Notes: a model not told the origin generated them from the sequence alone. A stretch of DNA of 64,000 nt from Bacillota bacterium (GCA_029550965.1 JAKPGJ010000049.1:1-64000), one strand, 5' to 3'. Counted from the stretch's first letter, positions 16,096-25,063 are shown. Program-made: numbers and translations.

Positions 16096-17161
16096 ACGTA
16101 TCGCTGCACCCCCTGATTTCGGCGTTTTTGAGCCTGCCGATGACCTTGAAGTATTTGCCCTTCCTGCCGCACGGACAGTCGTCCTCGCCGAGAATAACCC
16201 CTTCGTCCTCGGTGAGCAGCGAATGTCCGGGGTAGGATTCCGGCAGCATGGAGACAACCTGAATAATGCCCGGCTCGCCGAATCCGCAGGGTGAAAAATC
16301 CGCCGCCCGGCGGGTGACGACGTCCGAGAAAATGCTTGCGTGCAGGTGTCCGCGCTCGCATTCCATATAAATGCACCCGGTCTGCTCGACCATGCCGTAG
16401 TAGTCGTGGATGCTGGTTAGCCCGCAGACTTCATGGAGTTTTCTGTTAAACTCGTCATGGGAAACCGCCTCGTTGACCAGCTTCTTCCAGCCGCCGCCGT
16501 GAATCAGGATTCCGTCGGATAAATCCAGCCTGCGGTTAAGCCGTACAAGCTCTTTATAAAAATGCTGCCATATCATAAAGGTAAAGCCAAAAAGCAAAAT
16601 CTTTTTCCCCTGATGCTTTTCTAAGAACGCTTCGACCGCTTTGATATTTAGCTTCATCTCGTCGTCAAGCGCGTAAGCCTTGTCAGCGCCGAAGATGGAA
16701 AAGCCCAAGATGCCGGCGCCGCGCGCCGAGAACATCGCGCGGTCCTTGATGACCGACGGGCTGTCGATGATCAGCATCGGCATTCTGGAGGAACCGGTAA
16801 AATCGGACACGATTTTCACAAGCGTTTTCTGCTGGTTGCCGGCGGTCTTTTTATCAAGGTAAGTTTTCGAAACCGCCTGTCCGGTGGTGCCGGAAGAAGT
16901 CATGACCTTGAAAATCTCGGACCTGTCCACGCTGATAAGGTCTAACTCCTTAAACAGGCTGACCGGCAGAAAAGGAATGTCGTAATAAGTCTTGATTTGC
17001 TCCGGTTTTACGCCTACGGCGTCCAGCATTCTTTTGTACGGCCCGCACTGTTCATAGTGAAAAGCGGTAAGCCGGATAAGCCGTTCGGACAGCAGCTTTT
17101 CCTTTTCTTCTCTGCAGAGCGAATAGGGCGCTATTTTGAGTATCTCCTCGTAATCAATCAT
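16076..17161 (-). CDS. LuxE-type acyl-protein synthetase
   Basis: The ATG at 17161, seven bases after GGAG, gives 361 residues starting MIDYEEILKIAPYSL. The protein has the adenylating core of the LuxE family: TSSGTTGQAVSKTYLD near 87-102, an IHGGGWKKL stretch, YYGMVEQTGCIYME, and a late Cys-containing DDCPCGRKGKYFKVIGRLKN. Family members activate a carboxylate with ATP and hold it as a thioester for LuxC. It is translationally coupled at both ends (8 bases over the AMP-ligase, 20 over LuxC). The substrate is not necessarily a long-chain fatty acid, because homologues also occur in polysaccharide loci. Confidence 0.87.
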   Translation of the reverse strand: MIDYEEILKIAPYSLCREEKEKLLSERLIRLTAFHYEQCGPYKRMLDAVGVKPEQIKTYYDIPFLPVSLFKELDLISVDRSEIFKVMTSSGTTGQAVSKTYLDKKTAGNQQKTLVKIVSDFTGSSRMPMLIIDSPSVIKDRAMFSARGAGILGFSIFGADKAYALDDEMKLNIKAVEAFLEKHQGKKILLFGFTFMIWQHFYKELVRLNRRLDLSDGILIHGGGWKKLVNEAVSHDEFNRKLHEVCGLTSIHDYYGMVEQTGCIYMECERGHLHASIFSDVVTRRAADFSPCGFGEPGIIQVVSMLPESYPGHSLLTEDEGVILGEDDCPCGRKGKYFKVIGRLKNAEIRGCSDTYAVNFR

Positions 17162-18563
17162 AAAACTTCTCCAACGCGGCATAGAGTGTTTTCCCCGATT
17201 CGTTCTTGGGGATCGATTCGATATACTTCACCCGGAAAGCAAGACGGTTCAGGTTCAATTTCTCCTCTAAGAAGTTCTGGACCTCTTTTTCTTTGGTTTT
17301 GTCGGTAATAAACACGACCATTTCGTCGTCTTTTCCGGCGCAGGCGGCGTCCATATCGCCAAAGCCGCTCTTGATAAGCCGCTCGGTTTCATCCAAGTTG
17401 ACGCGGCTGCCGAATATCTTTAAGAAGCGCTTCTTGCGTCCCACAATGTAGTAAAATCCGTCTTTGTCCCGCCTCGCCATGTCGCCGGTGATAAGCACGC
17501 CGTTTCTTTCGTCGCCTTTGGCGAGGTCGCCGCCGCTTTCCGCGTAGCCCAGCGTGACGTTCGCGCCTTCGTAAACCAGCTCGCCGACCGCTTCGGGCTC
17601 GGTTATTTCGTTCCCGTCAGCGTCAATCAGTCTGAACTTTCCGCCCGGAATGGCGATGCCCATGCTGCCAACTTTTGCCAGCGCGTATTCAGGCGGCAGG
17701 TACGCCATTCGCGCGGTCGCTTCGGTCTGCCCGTACATCACGATGAATTTCCTGCCGGTTTCCGCCGCGTACTCGGCGAACTTCCTGTGCAGTTCGGGCG
17801 ACAGCTTTCCGCCAGCCTGCGTCATGGTTCGGAGCGACGGCAGGTCCATGCGGAAGAATCTGAGCTTGTCGAGCATTTCGTAAATATACGGCACGCCGCC
17901 GAACGAGGTGGCCTTATAATCTCTGAACTGCTGCCAGAACTCTTTCTGCATCAGCGTTTTCTGCGTCAGAATCATCGATGCGCCGACATACAGATGCGTG
18001 TTTATAATCGACAGCCCGTATGTGTAGCTCATCGGCAGTGTCGTGATGGGGCGCTCGGTTTCGTCAAGGTCTAAATACTGCGCGATCGACTTGGTATTTG
18101 CCTGTATATTCTGATAGCTCTGCCGAACCAGCTTCGGGCTGCCGGTCGAGCCGGAGGTGGTCAAAAGCAGCGCGAGTTCGTCATACAAAGGGAATACTTT
18201 TTCGTAAGGCGTTTTTAACAGTGCGTAGCCGTTCGATTCGTACGCGACGGAATACCCGAACTCGTTCTTCATGCGCGCGGGCAGCCAGAGGTAATCCGGC
18301 TTGTAGCTTTCGATGAGGTTGTTCAGCAGCATCCTGTCAAGATGCGCATCCAGCATGACCGGGACAATTCGGTTGTTGAGAAACGCGACGTATCCGAGCA
18401 GAGAGCCGTACTCGTTGGAACACAGGTTAAAAACCAAACAACGGTCTTTTACTTTTTCCGCCAGCTTTTGCGAATCATGCAAAAGAGCCGAATACGGGAT
18501 TTTCTCGCCGTATTCGATTATGACCGCTGTGTTGTCCTTAAACTGATTCAATCTCCACATCAT
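17154..18563 (-). CDS. AMP-dependent acyl/aryl ligase, probably loading the adjacent carrier protein
   Basis: The 469-residue member of the adenylate-forming family has the P-loop-like LLLTTSGSTGSPKLV, the YGQTEATARMAY motif, the hinge region with TGDMARRDKDGFYYIVGRKKRFLKIFG, and the C-terminal catalytic Lys in NESGKTLY. The C-terminal domain is short. It starts inside the end of the carrier-protein gene (26-base overlap), the strongest clue that it charges that carrier. A DltA-like aminoacyl role was considered but there are no dltB or dltD partners. Substrate acid unknown. Either ATG at 18563 or 18560 could be used. Confidence 0.85.
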   Translation of the reverse strand: MMWRLNQFKDNTAVIIEYGEKIPYSALLHDSQKLAEKVKDRCLVFNLCSNEYGSLLGYVAFLNNRIVPVMLDAHLDRMLLNNLIESYKPDYLWLPARMKNEFGYSVAYESNGYALLKTPYEKVFPLYDELALLLTTSGSTGSPKLVRQSYQNIQANTKSIAQYLDLDETERPITTLPMSYTYGLSIINTHLYVGASMILTQKTLMQKEFWQQFRDYKATSFGGVPYIYEMLDKLRFFRMDLPSLRTMTQAGGKLSPELHRKFAEYAAETGRKFIVMYGQTEATARMAYLPPEYALAKVGSMGIAIPGGKFRLIDADGNEITEPEAVGELVYEGANVTLGYAESGGDLAKGDERNGVLITGDMARRDKDGFYYIVGRKKRFLKIFGSRVNLDETERLIKSGFGDMDAACAGKDDEMVVFITDKTKEKEVQNFLEEKLNLNRLAFRVKYIESIPKNESGKTLYAALEKFYD

Positions 18564-18783
18564 ATTTTTTTAATATATCCTTGCCCTTTTCAAAGGAACT
18601 GAAATCGATGATGTCGTCGGTGTCCATCATGATTCCAAAGGCGTCCTCAATCGCGGAGACCAAACTCATATGTCCGATCGAGTCCCACGCTTTGATTTGC
18701 TGATACTCCAGGCCTTCCACTTCGCTCTCGCCGATGCCGAAAGTGGTTGTGAATGCGTTGATGTATTTCTCAAGATTTGTCAT
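18538..18783 (-). CDS. Acyl carrier protein, specialised
   Basis: The 81-residue acidic protein has the phosphopantetheine site in KAWDSIGHMSLV, with Ser35 as attachment residue, and four predicted helices. The motif DSIGH differs from the DSLD of housekeeping AcpP and is typical of carriers dedicated to a special pathway. Its ATG overlaps the transketolase subunit stop (ATGA) and the next gene, an AMP-ligase, starts inside it, so the three are co-translated. No acpP lies in the plsX-rnc region of this window. Confidence 0.92.
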   Translation of the reverse strand: MTNLEKYINAFTTTFGIGESEVEGLEYQQIKAWDSIGHMSLVSAIEDAFGIMMDTDDIIDFSSFEKGKDILKKYDVEIESV

Positions 18784-19754
18784 TGTTTTCTCTCCAAACT
18801 GATCAGTACTTTTTCCGCAATCTGCTTTCCGGTCAGGCCGTACTGCTCGAGCAAATACGGATAGTCCGCCGCGTGGCAGTAGCAGTCCGACATTCCGATC
18901 ATCAATTGAGGCGGTCTGTGCGCTTGGCCCGCAAGCGCTTCCGAGACCGCGGAACCCAGGCCGCCGATTACGCCGTGCTCCTCGACGGTGACAATCAGCT
19001 TCGCCCCGCGCGCCGCGTTGACCGCTTCCATATCCAGCGGCTTAATCGTGTGCATATTGACGACCCTGCAGGAAACGCCCTGCTGCGCGAGCAGTTCGGC
19101 GGCTTGCAGGGAATGATAGACCATTGTGCCGGTCGCGATGACGGCAACGTCGCTTCCGTCGCGAAGCGTCACCGCTTTGCCGACTTCAAACGCGTAATCC
19201 TCTTTGTAAACCGACGGATTGTTCATGGCGCCCGTCAGGCGCAGGTAAACCGGCCCTTTTATTTTTGCCGCGGCGAGCGTGGCTTTGACGGTTTCGGCGC
19301 AGTCGGCCGGCGAGAGCACGACGATGTTCGGAATCGCGCGCATTACGGCGATGTCCTCAAAGCTCATATGCGTCGCGCCCAGAATGCCGACGGATAGCCC
19401 CGCGGTAAGCCCGACCAGCTTGATGCCCAGCTTCATATAGCCCATGTTCACTTTTACCTGATCGGCGCTGCGCAGCGACGCGAAGGCCGCGTACGTCGTC
19501 GCGAAGGGGGTAAATCCCTCTTTCGCAAAGCCCGCGGCGACGCCGACCATGTTCTGCTCGGCTATGCCGAGGTTGTACAGCCTGTCCGGGAAAGCGGATT
19601 TGAAGCGCTCGAGCCCGGAAAAAAAGGTCAGGTCGGACGTCAGGATGACGACCTTGTCGTCGATCGCCGGCAGTTCCAGCGCGGCAAGACCGAAAGCGCC
19701 GCAGGAGCCAAGTCTGGACCACATACGGATATTGGAGGGGGTAAAATCAATCAT
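18780..19754 (-). CDS. Transketolase, C-terminal (pyrimidine-binding) subunit
   Basis: The 324-residue protein covers the pyrimidine-binding and C-terminal domains. The TPP-activating Glu is Glu66 in NLGIAEQNMVGVAAGFA, followed by the YAAFASLRSADQV and GLSVGILGATHMSFEDIA blocks. Together with the preceding gene it equals one full transketolase split in two. Split transketolases are common in Clostridia for the pentose phosphate pathway, but embedding between an SDR and a carrier-protein/LuxCE module implies a pathway-specific carboligation (inference). It overlaps both neighbours by four bases. Confidence 0.93.
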   Translation of the reverse strand: MIDFTPSNIRMWSRLGSCGAFGLAALELPAIDDKVVILTSDLTFFSGLERFKSAFPDRLYNLGIAEQNMVGVAAGFAKEGFTPFATTYAAFASLRSADQVKVNMGYMKLGIKLVGLTAGLSVGILGATHMSFEDIAVMRAIPNIVVLSPADCAETVKATLAAAKIKGPVYLRLTGAMNNPSVYKEDYAFEVGKAVTLRDGSDVAVIATGTMVYHSLQAAELLAQQGVSCRVVNMHTIKPLDMEAVNAARGAKLIVTVEEHGVIGGLGSAVSEALAGQAHRPPQLMIGMSDCYCHAADYPYLLEQYGLTGKQIAEKVLISLERKQ

Positions 19755-20572
19755 GCCGTCACCTCCGCCATTGCCTGCTCGTACTGCTGCTGCGACAGCC
19801 TGCCGTTGTGCCAGTACGGGTTGTTTTCCATAAAGGATACGCCTTTGCCCTTAACGGTCCGCGCGATGACCGCATACGGCTTGTCTTTCTTAACCGACAG
19901 CGCTTCCAGCAGCTGTTCGACCGAGTGTCCGTCTACGCTGACAGCGTCCCAGCCGAAGCTATTCCATTTGTAAACAAGCGGCTCGATTGATAGAATATCG
20001 TCGGTCGGTCCGTCGTACTGCAGACGGTTCTCGTCAATGATGACGGTCAAATTGCTGAGTTTGTAATGCGAAGCGGACATGGCGGCCTCCCAGACCGAGC
20101 CTTCGTTGCATTCGCCGTCGCCGAGCAAAACGAAAACGCCGGAGGTTTCGTTGCCTTTACGTTTCAGCGCCAGCGCCGTGCCGACGCCCAAAGAAAGCCC
20201 CTGTCCAAGGCTTCCGCTCGAAAACTCAATGCCCTTCTCCGGATTCATCGAAGGGTGTGCGTATAAAAAAGTTTCGTTCTTTTTAAAAGTCATCAGTTCA
20301 TCATCGGTAATCATGCCGATTTGCTTTAGCGCGGCGTACTGCGCCATCACGCCGTGCCCTTTGCTCAAAATAAAGCGGTCGCGCGCTTCGTCGGTCGGGT
20401 TTTGAATATTAAACTTCATCACGCCGAGATAAAGCGCCGCCATAATCTCTATCATAGACAGCGCGCCGCCGACGTGCGCGCCGTTGTTGCCCGCGTTGTA
20501 GGTCATTCTGATGACGTCCTTTCGCATCTCTTTGGACGCCGCAAGGCATTTTTTTATAATATTCTGATCCAT
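19751..20572 (-). CDS. Transketolase, N-terminal (thiamine diphosphate-binding) subunit
   Basis: Start at 20572 gives 273 residues beginning MDQNIIKKCLAASKEMRKDV; the longer upstream frame is a shadow of the SDR gene. The thiamine diphosphate/Mg motif runs from GDG at 151-153 to Asn182 (TVIIDENR). SKGHGVMAQYAAL (70-82) and SSGSLGQGLSLGVG are typical of this half. Its start shares one base with the SDR stop (TAATG) and its stop overlaps the second subunit by four bases. It must work with the adjacent subunit. Confidence 0.93.
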   Translation of the reverse strand: MDQNIIKKCLAASKEMRKDVIRMTYNAGNNGAHVGGALSMIEIMAALYLGVMKFNIQNPTDEARDRFILSKGHGVMAQYAALKQIGMITDDELMTFKKNETFLYAHPSMNPEKGIEFSSGSLGQGLSLGVGTALALKRKGNETSGVFVLLGDGECNEGSVWEAAMSASHYKLSNLTVIIDENRLQYDGPTDDILSIEPLVYKWNSFGWDAVSVDGHSVEQLLEALSVKKDKPYAVIARTVKGKGVSFMENNPYWHNGRLSQQQYEQAMAEVTA

Positions 20573-21309
20573 TACGCCGATCCTCCGTCGACTCTTATGA
20601 CCTGCCCGTTGATAAACGAAGCGTCGTCCGAAGCAAGAAAGAGCGCGGCTTTCGCGATTTCCTCCGGTTTTGCGAGCCGTTTCATCGCCGAGCTTTCCAC
20701 CATTTCTCTGCCCGCTTTTTCCTCCATTTGCGCCGCCATGCCGGTATCCGTCAGTCCCGGCGCGATTGCGTTGACCCGAATGCCGTGCTGGGCGACTTCG
20801 GACGCGAGCGTTCTGGTCCATGCCATCAATGCGGCTTTGGAAACGCCATACGCGCTGTTCCCCGGCTTTAAATCCAATCCGGCAATCGAGCCGAGGTTAA
20901 TTATGCAGCCGGACCTCTGACGCGTCATGATTTTGAGCACCAGCTGGGTCAGCTCCATCGCGGAGAATAGGTTGATTTCGAAAACCTCTTTGATTTTCGA
21001 TACCGGCGTCATGCTGAACAGCCCGCCGTGCGCGACCCCGGCGTTGTTGATTAAGATATCGATTCTCGTTTTGTTCTGATAAAACGCTTTGAATACCGCT
21101 TTCATTGCTTCGGTATCCGTCATATCGAAATACACGGGCGTAATGGAAACGCCGTATGTTTCGGCAAGACTTCGCATTTCCGCATCAAACGCGTCGTTCT
21201 TCTTGCGGGCGTGCGCGATAATCGAAGCGCCGCCGCGCGCGAACGCCTCGACCATGGCTCGTCCGATGCCTCTGTTTGAACCAGTTATGAAACACACCTT
21301 GCCGGTCAA
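20572..21309 (-). CDS. Short-chain dehydrogenase/reductase (FabG-like)
   Basis: A strong AAGGAGG (plus-strand 21318-21324) lies eight bases before a TTG at 21309. This gives a 245-residue protein starting (M)TGKVCFITGSNRGIGRA; the longer frame from 21357 begins with another TTG but lacks a ribosome site and the usual SDR N-terminus. The cofactor motif TGSNRGIG, NNAG, and the catalytic Ser plus YGVSK are all present. It resembles 3-oxoacyl-ACP reductases but could act on any keto group. Between a sugar aminotransferase and a transketolase, it may reduce a ketone made by the pathway (inference). Confidence 0.88.
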   Translation of the reverse strand: MTGKVCFITGSNRGIGRAMVEAFARGGASIIAHARKKNDAFDAEMRSLAETYGVSITPVYFDMTDTEAMKAVFKAFYQNKTRIDILINNAGVAHGGLFSMTPVSKIKEVFEINLFSAMELTQLVLKIMTRQRSGCIINLGSIAGLDLKPGNSAYGVSKAALMAWTRTLASEVAQHGIRVNAIAPGLTDTGMAAQMEEKAGREMVESSAMKRLAKPEEIAKAALFLASDDASFINGQVIRVDGGSA

Positions 21310-21363
21310 CGCTGTTTCCTCCTTTATAAACGTCTCGCAGGAAAACCTTTTCCGCAAAACGCC

Positions 21364-22500
21364 CTATTTCGTCACATAGTCAACCACGCATCGGATGACG
21401 GTCTGAACATCCTCGCGCGTCAGTCTTAAATGCATGGGCAGCGAAATGACGTGGTCGCTGACATACGCCGCTTTCGGACAGGTTCCCTTCGCGTACGAAT
21501 ACATCCGGTATTGCGTGTTGTCCACGTAATGAACGCCCGGATAAATCTCATGCTCGTTAAGGTAAGCCATCAGGCCGTCCCGGTCCTCGACGATAATCTG
21601 GAACAGGTGGCGCGAGGACTCGCAGTTTTCTGGAACCTCGACCAGCTTGATTTTGTCGGGATACGGCTTGAAGCCTTCTGCGTACCATTCCGCAAGCTGC
21701 CTGCGGTAGGCGTTATCTTTATCCAAATGCGGCAGCTGCGCGAGCGCAATGGCCGCCATGACCGCGTTTCCGTTGTACTTGTATCCGACATACTCGACGT
21801 CGTACTTCCATTTATACGCGCCGTTCGCGTTGACCGAGCGGGCGTAGGTGTCTTTGTTGATGCCCAGCCAGGCCTTCTTGCGCGCGACCGCGTCGCAGTC
21901 CGCGTCTTTAAAGCAGATCATGCCGCTGTCGCCGGTCGGAAGGTTCTTGACCGCCTGAAAGGAATAAACGATTACGTCCGCTTCCTTGCCGGCCGTCTCG
22001 CCGTTGATGCGGGTTCCCGCCATGTGCGCCGCGTCTAATATCAGCTTTAAGCTGCGCTTTTTGCAGATTTCCACGATTTTGTCAAGGTGGCCGGCGTTGC
22101 CGCCCATGCCGACAAACATGACCGCTCTCGTCTTTTCCGTAATCCGTTCCTCGACGCTGGCGGGGTCAAGGCAGAGCGTGTCGTCAACATCCGCGAAAAC
22201 CGGTTGTAAGTTGGAAAGAAGAATAGCATGGTTGGTGGAAACGAAGGTCAGCGGCGTGGTGATGATTTCGTCGCCGGCCGCCCAGCCGTACTTCTCTTTG
22301 AAAATCTCCACCGCAAGGTTTAATCCCGCCGTCGCGGAGTTCAGAAAGTACGCGTGCGGAAGCCCTGTGTATTCCTTCCATTTATCCTCAAACTGAACGG
22401 TCATGTATCCCATGCCTGTCCAGCCTTTTTCCAGACACAGCCGGATATTCTCAAGACATGCGTCCACATCAAACGTCGGAACAAACAATTGTATCGCCAT
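21364..22500 (-). CDS. DegT/DnrJ/EryC1/StrS-family PLP aminotransferase
   Basis: The 378-residue protein is full length for sugar aminotransferases of this fold. It has LNSATAGLNLAVEI near residue 53, the Asp/His of LILDAAHMAGTRI near 155-167, and the PLP-binding Lys185 in SFQAVKNLPTGDSGM. The active-site neighbourhood (FQAVKN where SFHATKN is usual) is slightly divergent. Family members aminate keto-sugars of nucleotide sugars at C3 or C4. It directly follows rfbB, whose product is dTDP-4-keto-6-deoxyglucose, so an amino-dideoxy sugar is a reasonable product; another keto substrate made by the transketolase branch is an alternative. Confidence 0.9.
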   Translation of the reverse strand: MAIQLFVPTFDVDACLENIRLCLEKGWTGMGYMTVQFEDKWKEYTGLPHAYFLNSATAGLNLAVEIFKEKYGWAAGDEIITTPLTFVSTNHAILLSNLQPVFADVDDTLCLDPASVEERITEKTRAVMFVGMGGNAGHLDKIVEICKKRSLKLILDAAHMAGTRINGETAGKEADVIVYSFQAVKNLPTGDSGMICFKDADCDAVARKKAWLGINKDTYARSVNANGAYKWKYDVEYVGYKYNGNAVMAAIALAQLPHLDKDNAYRRQLAEWYAEGFKPYPDKIKLVEVPENCESSRHLFQIIVEDRDGLMAYLNEHEIYPGVHYVDNTQYRMYSYAKGTCPKAAYVSDHVISLPMHLRLTREDVQTVIRCVVDYVTK

Positions 22501-22530
22501 TTTTATGGTTTCCTTTCAAACGCGCCGGTC

Positions 22531-23550
22531 TTATCGGCGCGCGTACATTCTTTCGTAATAGTTTTTATATTCGCCGGCGAGAATGTTCTCCCACCAGGAA
22601 CGGTTGTTAAGATACCACTGCACGGTTTTCTGAAGGCCGTCCTCAAACTCGGTCTGCGGCGACCAGCCCAGCTCGCTTGTGATTTTGGTGTTGTCGATCG
22701 CGTACCGCAAATCGTGTCCGGGGCGGTCGGCGACGAAGGTGATCAGGCTCTCCGGCTTGCCGAGAATTTTTAGGATCAGCTTGACAATCTCGATGTTGGA
22801 TTTTTCATTGTGCCCGCCGATGTTGTACACCTCGCCCGCTCTGCCGCTGCGCATGACAAGATCGACTGCGGCGCAGTGATCCTCGACGTACAGCCAGTCG
22901 CGGATATTCTCGCCCTTGCCGTAAACCGGAAGGCTCTGGTCGTTTAGCGCCCGCGTAATCATCAGCGGGATCAGTTTTTCCGGAAAATGGTACGGGCCGT
23001 AGTTGTTCGAGCAGCGGGAAATCGTAACCGGAACCTGATAGGTTCTGTAATACGCCAGCGCCAAAAGGTCTGCCGCCGCTTTGCTCGCCGAATAAGGCGA
23101 CGAAGCGCGCAGCGGCGACGATTCGGTAAAGAACAGGTCTTTTCGGTCTATCGGCAGGTCGCCGTAAACCTCGTCGGTCGAAACCTGGTGAAAGCGTTTT
23201 ACGCCGTACTGCCGGCAGGCGTCCAGCAGGACCTGCGTGCCGAACACGTTCGTATGCAGAAAAACACCCGGATTCTCAACCGAGCGGTCGACGTGGCTCT
23301 CGGCCGCGAAGTTCGCGACGATGTCGAACTTCTCTTCCTCGAATAGCTTGAAAACGCACGCTCTGTCGGTAATATCGCCCTTTACGAACCGGAAGCTCGG
23401 ATGATTGAGCGCGCTCTCCAGATTCGCAAGATTGCCCGCGTACGTCAGCGCGTCAAGGCAGACGATTCTGTCATCGGGGTGGTTTTTCAGTTGATAGTAT
23501 ATAAAATTACTGCCGATAAAACCGGCGCCGCCGGTAACCAGTATATTCAT
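22531..23550 (-). CDS. rfbB: dTDP-glucose 4,6-dehydratase
   Basis: The 339-residue extended SDR has the NAD motif TGGAGFIGSNFI at residues 6-17, the DEVYGDL substrate segment, YSASKAAADLL with the catalytic Tyr/Lys, and SRCSNNYGPYHFPEKLIPL typical of RmlB. It converts dTDP-glucose to dTDP-4-dehydro-6-deoxyglucose. It is nine bases downstream of rfbC in the rfbA-rfbC-rfbB order. No rfbD (final rhamnose reductase) is present in the window. Confidence 0.97.
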   Translation of the reverse strand: MNILVTGGAGFIGSNFIYYQLKNHPDDRIVCLDALTYAGNLANLESALNHPSFRFVKGDITDRACVFKLFEEEKFDIVANFAAESHVDRSVENPGVFLHTNVFGTQVLLDACRQYGVKRFHQVSTDEVYGDLPIDRKDLFFTESSPLRASSPYSASKAAADLLALAYYRTYQVPVTISRCSNNYGPYHFPEKLIPLMITRALNDQSLPVYGKGENIRDWLYVEDHCAAVDLVMRSGRAGEVYNIGGHNEKSNIEIVKLILKILGKPESLITFVADRPGHDLRYAIDNTKITSELGWSPQTEFEDGLQKTVQWYLNNRSWWENILAGEYKNYYERMYARR

Positions 23551-23559
23551 AAAAACACC

Positions 23560-24117
23560 TTATTCAGCGTAAATAAAGTTGCAGTCGCTGTCCTTTAAAA
23601 ACGGAGCGTTCCTATCCTTTTCCGAAAGAATCGGGTCGGCAATCTTCCAGTCCACGCCGATTTCCGGGTCGTCGAAGCGGATGCTGCGGTCGTGCTCCTT
23701 GCTGTAAGGATTGTCGCATTTATACTCGAACTCGACGTTGTCGGTCAGCGTCAGAAAACCGTGCGCAAACCCGCGCGGAATAAAAAGCTGCAGTTTGTTC
23801 GCCGCGGAAAGGATTACCGATACCCATTTTTTGTAGGTCGGCGAGCCTTTTCTTAAATCAACCGCGACGTCCAAGACCGCCCCGGCGGTGCAGCGGACCA
23901 GCTTCGCCTGCGCCATCGGGTCTATCTGAAAATGAAGCCCGCGCAGCGTGTCTTTTTTCGCCGTAAAGCTGTGATTGTCCTGCACGAAATGCGCGTCGAT
24001 TCCCAGTTTTTTCAGTTTTTCATAGGACCACGACTCCATAAACCAGCCGCGGTGGTCTCCAAAAACATCCGGTTCGATAAGATACACGCCCGGTATTGCC
24101 GTTTCTGTCTTTTTCAT
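23560..24117 (-). CDS. rfbC: dTDP-4-dehydrorhamnose 3,5-epimerase
   Basis: The 185-residue cupin carries the RmlC signatures DHRGWFMESWS (about 21-31), FVQDNHSFTAKKDTLRGLHFQ with the catalytic His region, and FIPRGFAHGFLTLTDNVEF. It epimerises C3 and C5 of the 4-keto-6-deoxy sugar. It lies 20 bases after rfbA. Its presence without rfbD suggests that the L-configured 4-keto intermediate goes to another enzyme or that rfbD lies elsewhere. Confidence 0.96.
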   Translation of the reverse strand: MKKTETAIPGVYLIEPDVFGDHRGWFMESWSYEKLKKLGIDAHFVQDNHSFTAKKDTLRGLHFQIDPMAQAKLVRCTAGAVLDVAVDLRKGSPTYKKWVSVILSAANKLQLFIPRGFAHGFLTLTDNVEFEYKCDNPYSKEHDRSIRFDDPEIGVDWKIADPILSEKDRNAPFLKDSDCNFIYAE

Positions 24118-24137
24118 CTATGTAGAATGCCTCTTTT

Positions 24138-25022
24138 TTAATATATGATTTTTCCTTCCGCAACTTTTTTCAGATGCTCGCCGTAAGGCGATTTTCCGTA
24201 TAGTTCAGCGGAAGCGAGCAGTTGTTCTTTGTCAATCCAGTTGCGCAGATAAGCGATTTCCTCCGGCGCGGATATTTTTACGCTCTGCATTTTCTCTATC
24301 ATCTGCACGAACGCGGACGCTTCGATCAGGCTGTCCATCGTGCCCGCGTCTATCCAGGCAAATCCCCTGCCGAGAATAATGGCTTTCAGGGCGTTATGCT
24401 GCAGATACAGCTCGTTGATCGCGGTTATCTCGAGTTCTCCGCGCTCGGACGGCCTGATACGCTTCGCGAATTCCACTACGCGGTTGTCATAAAAATAAAG
24501 TCCGGTGATGCAGTAGTTGGATTTCGGCTTTTTGGGTTTCTCCTCAACCGAGAGCACCTCGCCGTTTTCTCCGATTTCCATTACGCCGAACCGTTCGGGG
24601 TCGTTTACGTAATGCCCGAATATCGTCGCGTAACCGTTCTTCGCGTTTTCTACGGCCGTCTGCAGCTTGCTCCCCAGCCCGTTGCCGTAAAAAATATTGT
24701 CGCCCAGTATCATCGCGCACATATCGCCGCCGATGAATTCTTCGCCGATGAGAAACGCCTGCGCGAGCCCGTCGGGCGAAGGCTGCACCGCGTAGGAAAG
24801 GTTGATTCCGAACTGTTCGCCGCTGCCGAGCAGCCTTTTGAAGTTCGGGATGTCCTCCGGCGTGGAGATGATTAAAATATCCCGAATATTGGCAAGCATC
24901 AGCGTGGAAAGCGGGTAATAAATCATCGGCTTGTCGTAAACAGGCAAAAGCTGTTTTGACGTGACCTTTGTCAGCGGATAAAGCCTTGTCCCCGCGCCGC
25001 CTGCAAGTATGATTCCTTTCAT
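24138..25022 (-). CDS. rfbA: Glucose-1-phosphate thymidylyltransferase
   Basis: The 294-residue nucleotidyltransferase has [26 protein letters not shown] at its N-terminus (positions 8-33 contain the GxGTRL-x-P-x-T and K-x-LLP motifs), [12 protein letters not shown] near 109-120, and [21 protein letters not shown]. This is the RmlA family. It makes dTDP-glucose from glucose 1-phosphate. It is the first gene of the operon running to LuxC at 14899, with a TATAAT box about 45 bases upstream. Confidence 0.97.
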   Translation of the reverse strand: MKGIILAGGAGTRLYPLTKVTSKQLLPVYDKPMIYYPLSTLMLANIRDILIISTPEDIPNFKRLLGSGEQFGINLSYAVQPSPDGLAQAFLIGEEFIGGDMCAMILGDNIFYGNGLGSKLQTAVENAKNGYATIFGHYVNDPERFGVMEIGENGEVLSVEEKPKKPKSNYCITGLYFYDNRVVEFAKRIRPSERGELEITAINELYLQHNALKAIILGRGFAWIDAGTMDSLIEASAFVQMIEKMQSVKISAPEEIAYLRNWIDKEQLLASAELYGKSPYGEHLKKVAEGKIIY

Positions 25023-25063
25023 CCTAAAATACCTTCTTAACGCATCGTTCGTTGCAACGACTT

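Noticed and set aside
14899-17161. Bioluminescence operon
   Set aside because: LuxC and LuxE homologues are present but there is no luciferase (luxAB), and the neighbours are sugar-nucleotide and transketolase genes.
17154-18783. DltA/DltC D-alanylation of teichoic acid
   Set aside because: The ligase plus small carrier resemble this pair superficially, but dltB and dltD are absent and LuxE/LuxC follow directly.
20572-21309. RfbD (dTDP-4-dehydrorhamnose reductase)
   Set aside because: The protein is a classical FabG-like SDR with TGSNRGIG, not an extended RmlD-type reductase.
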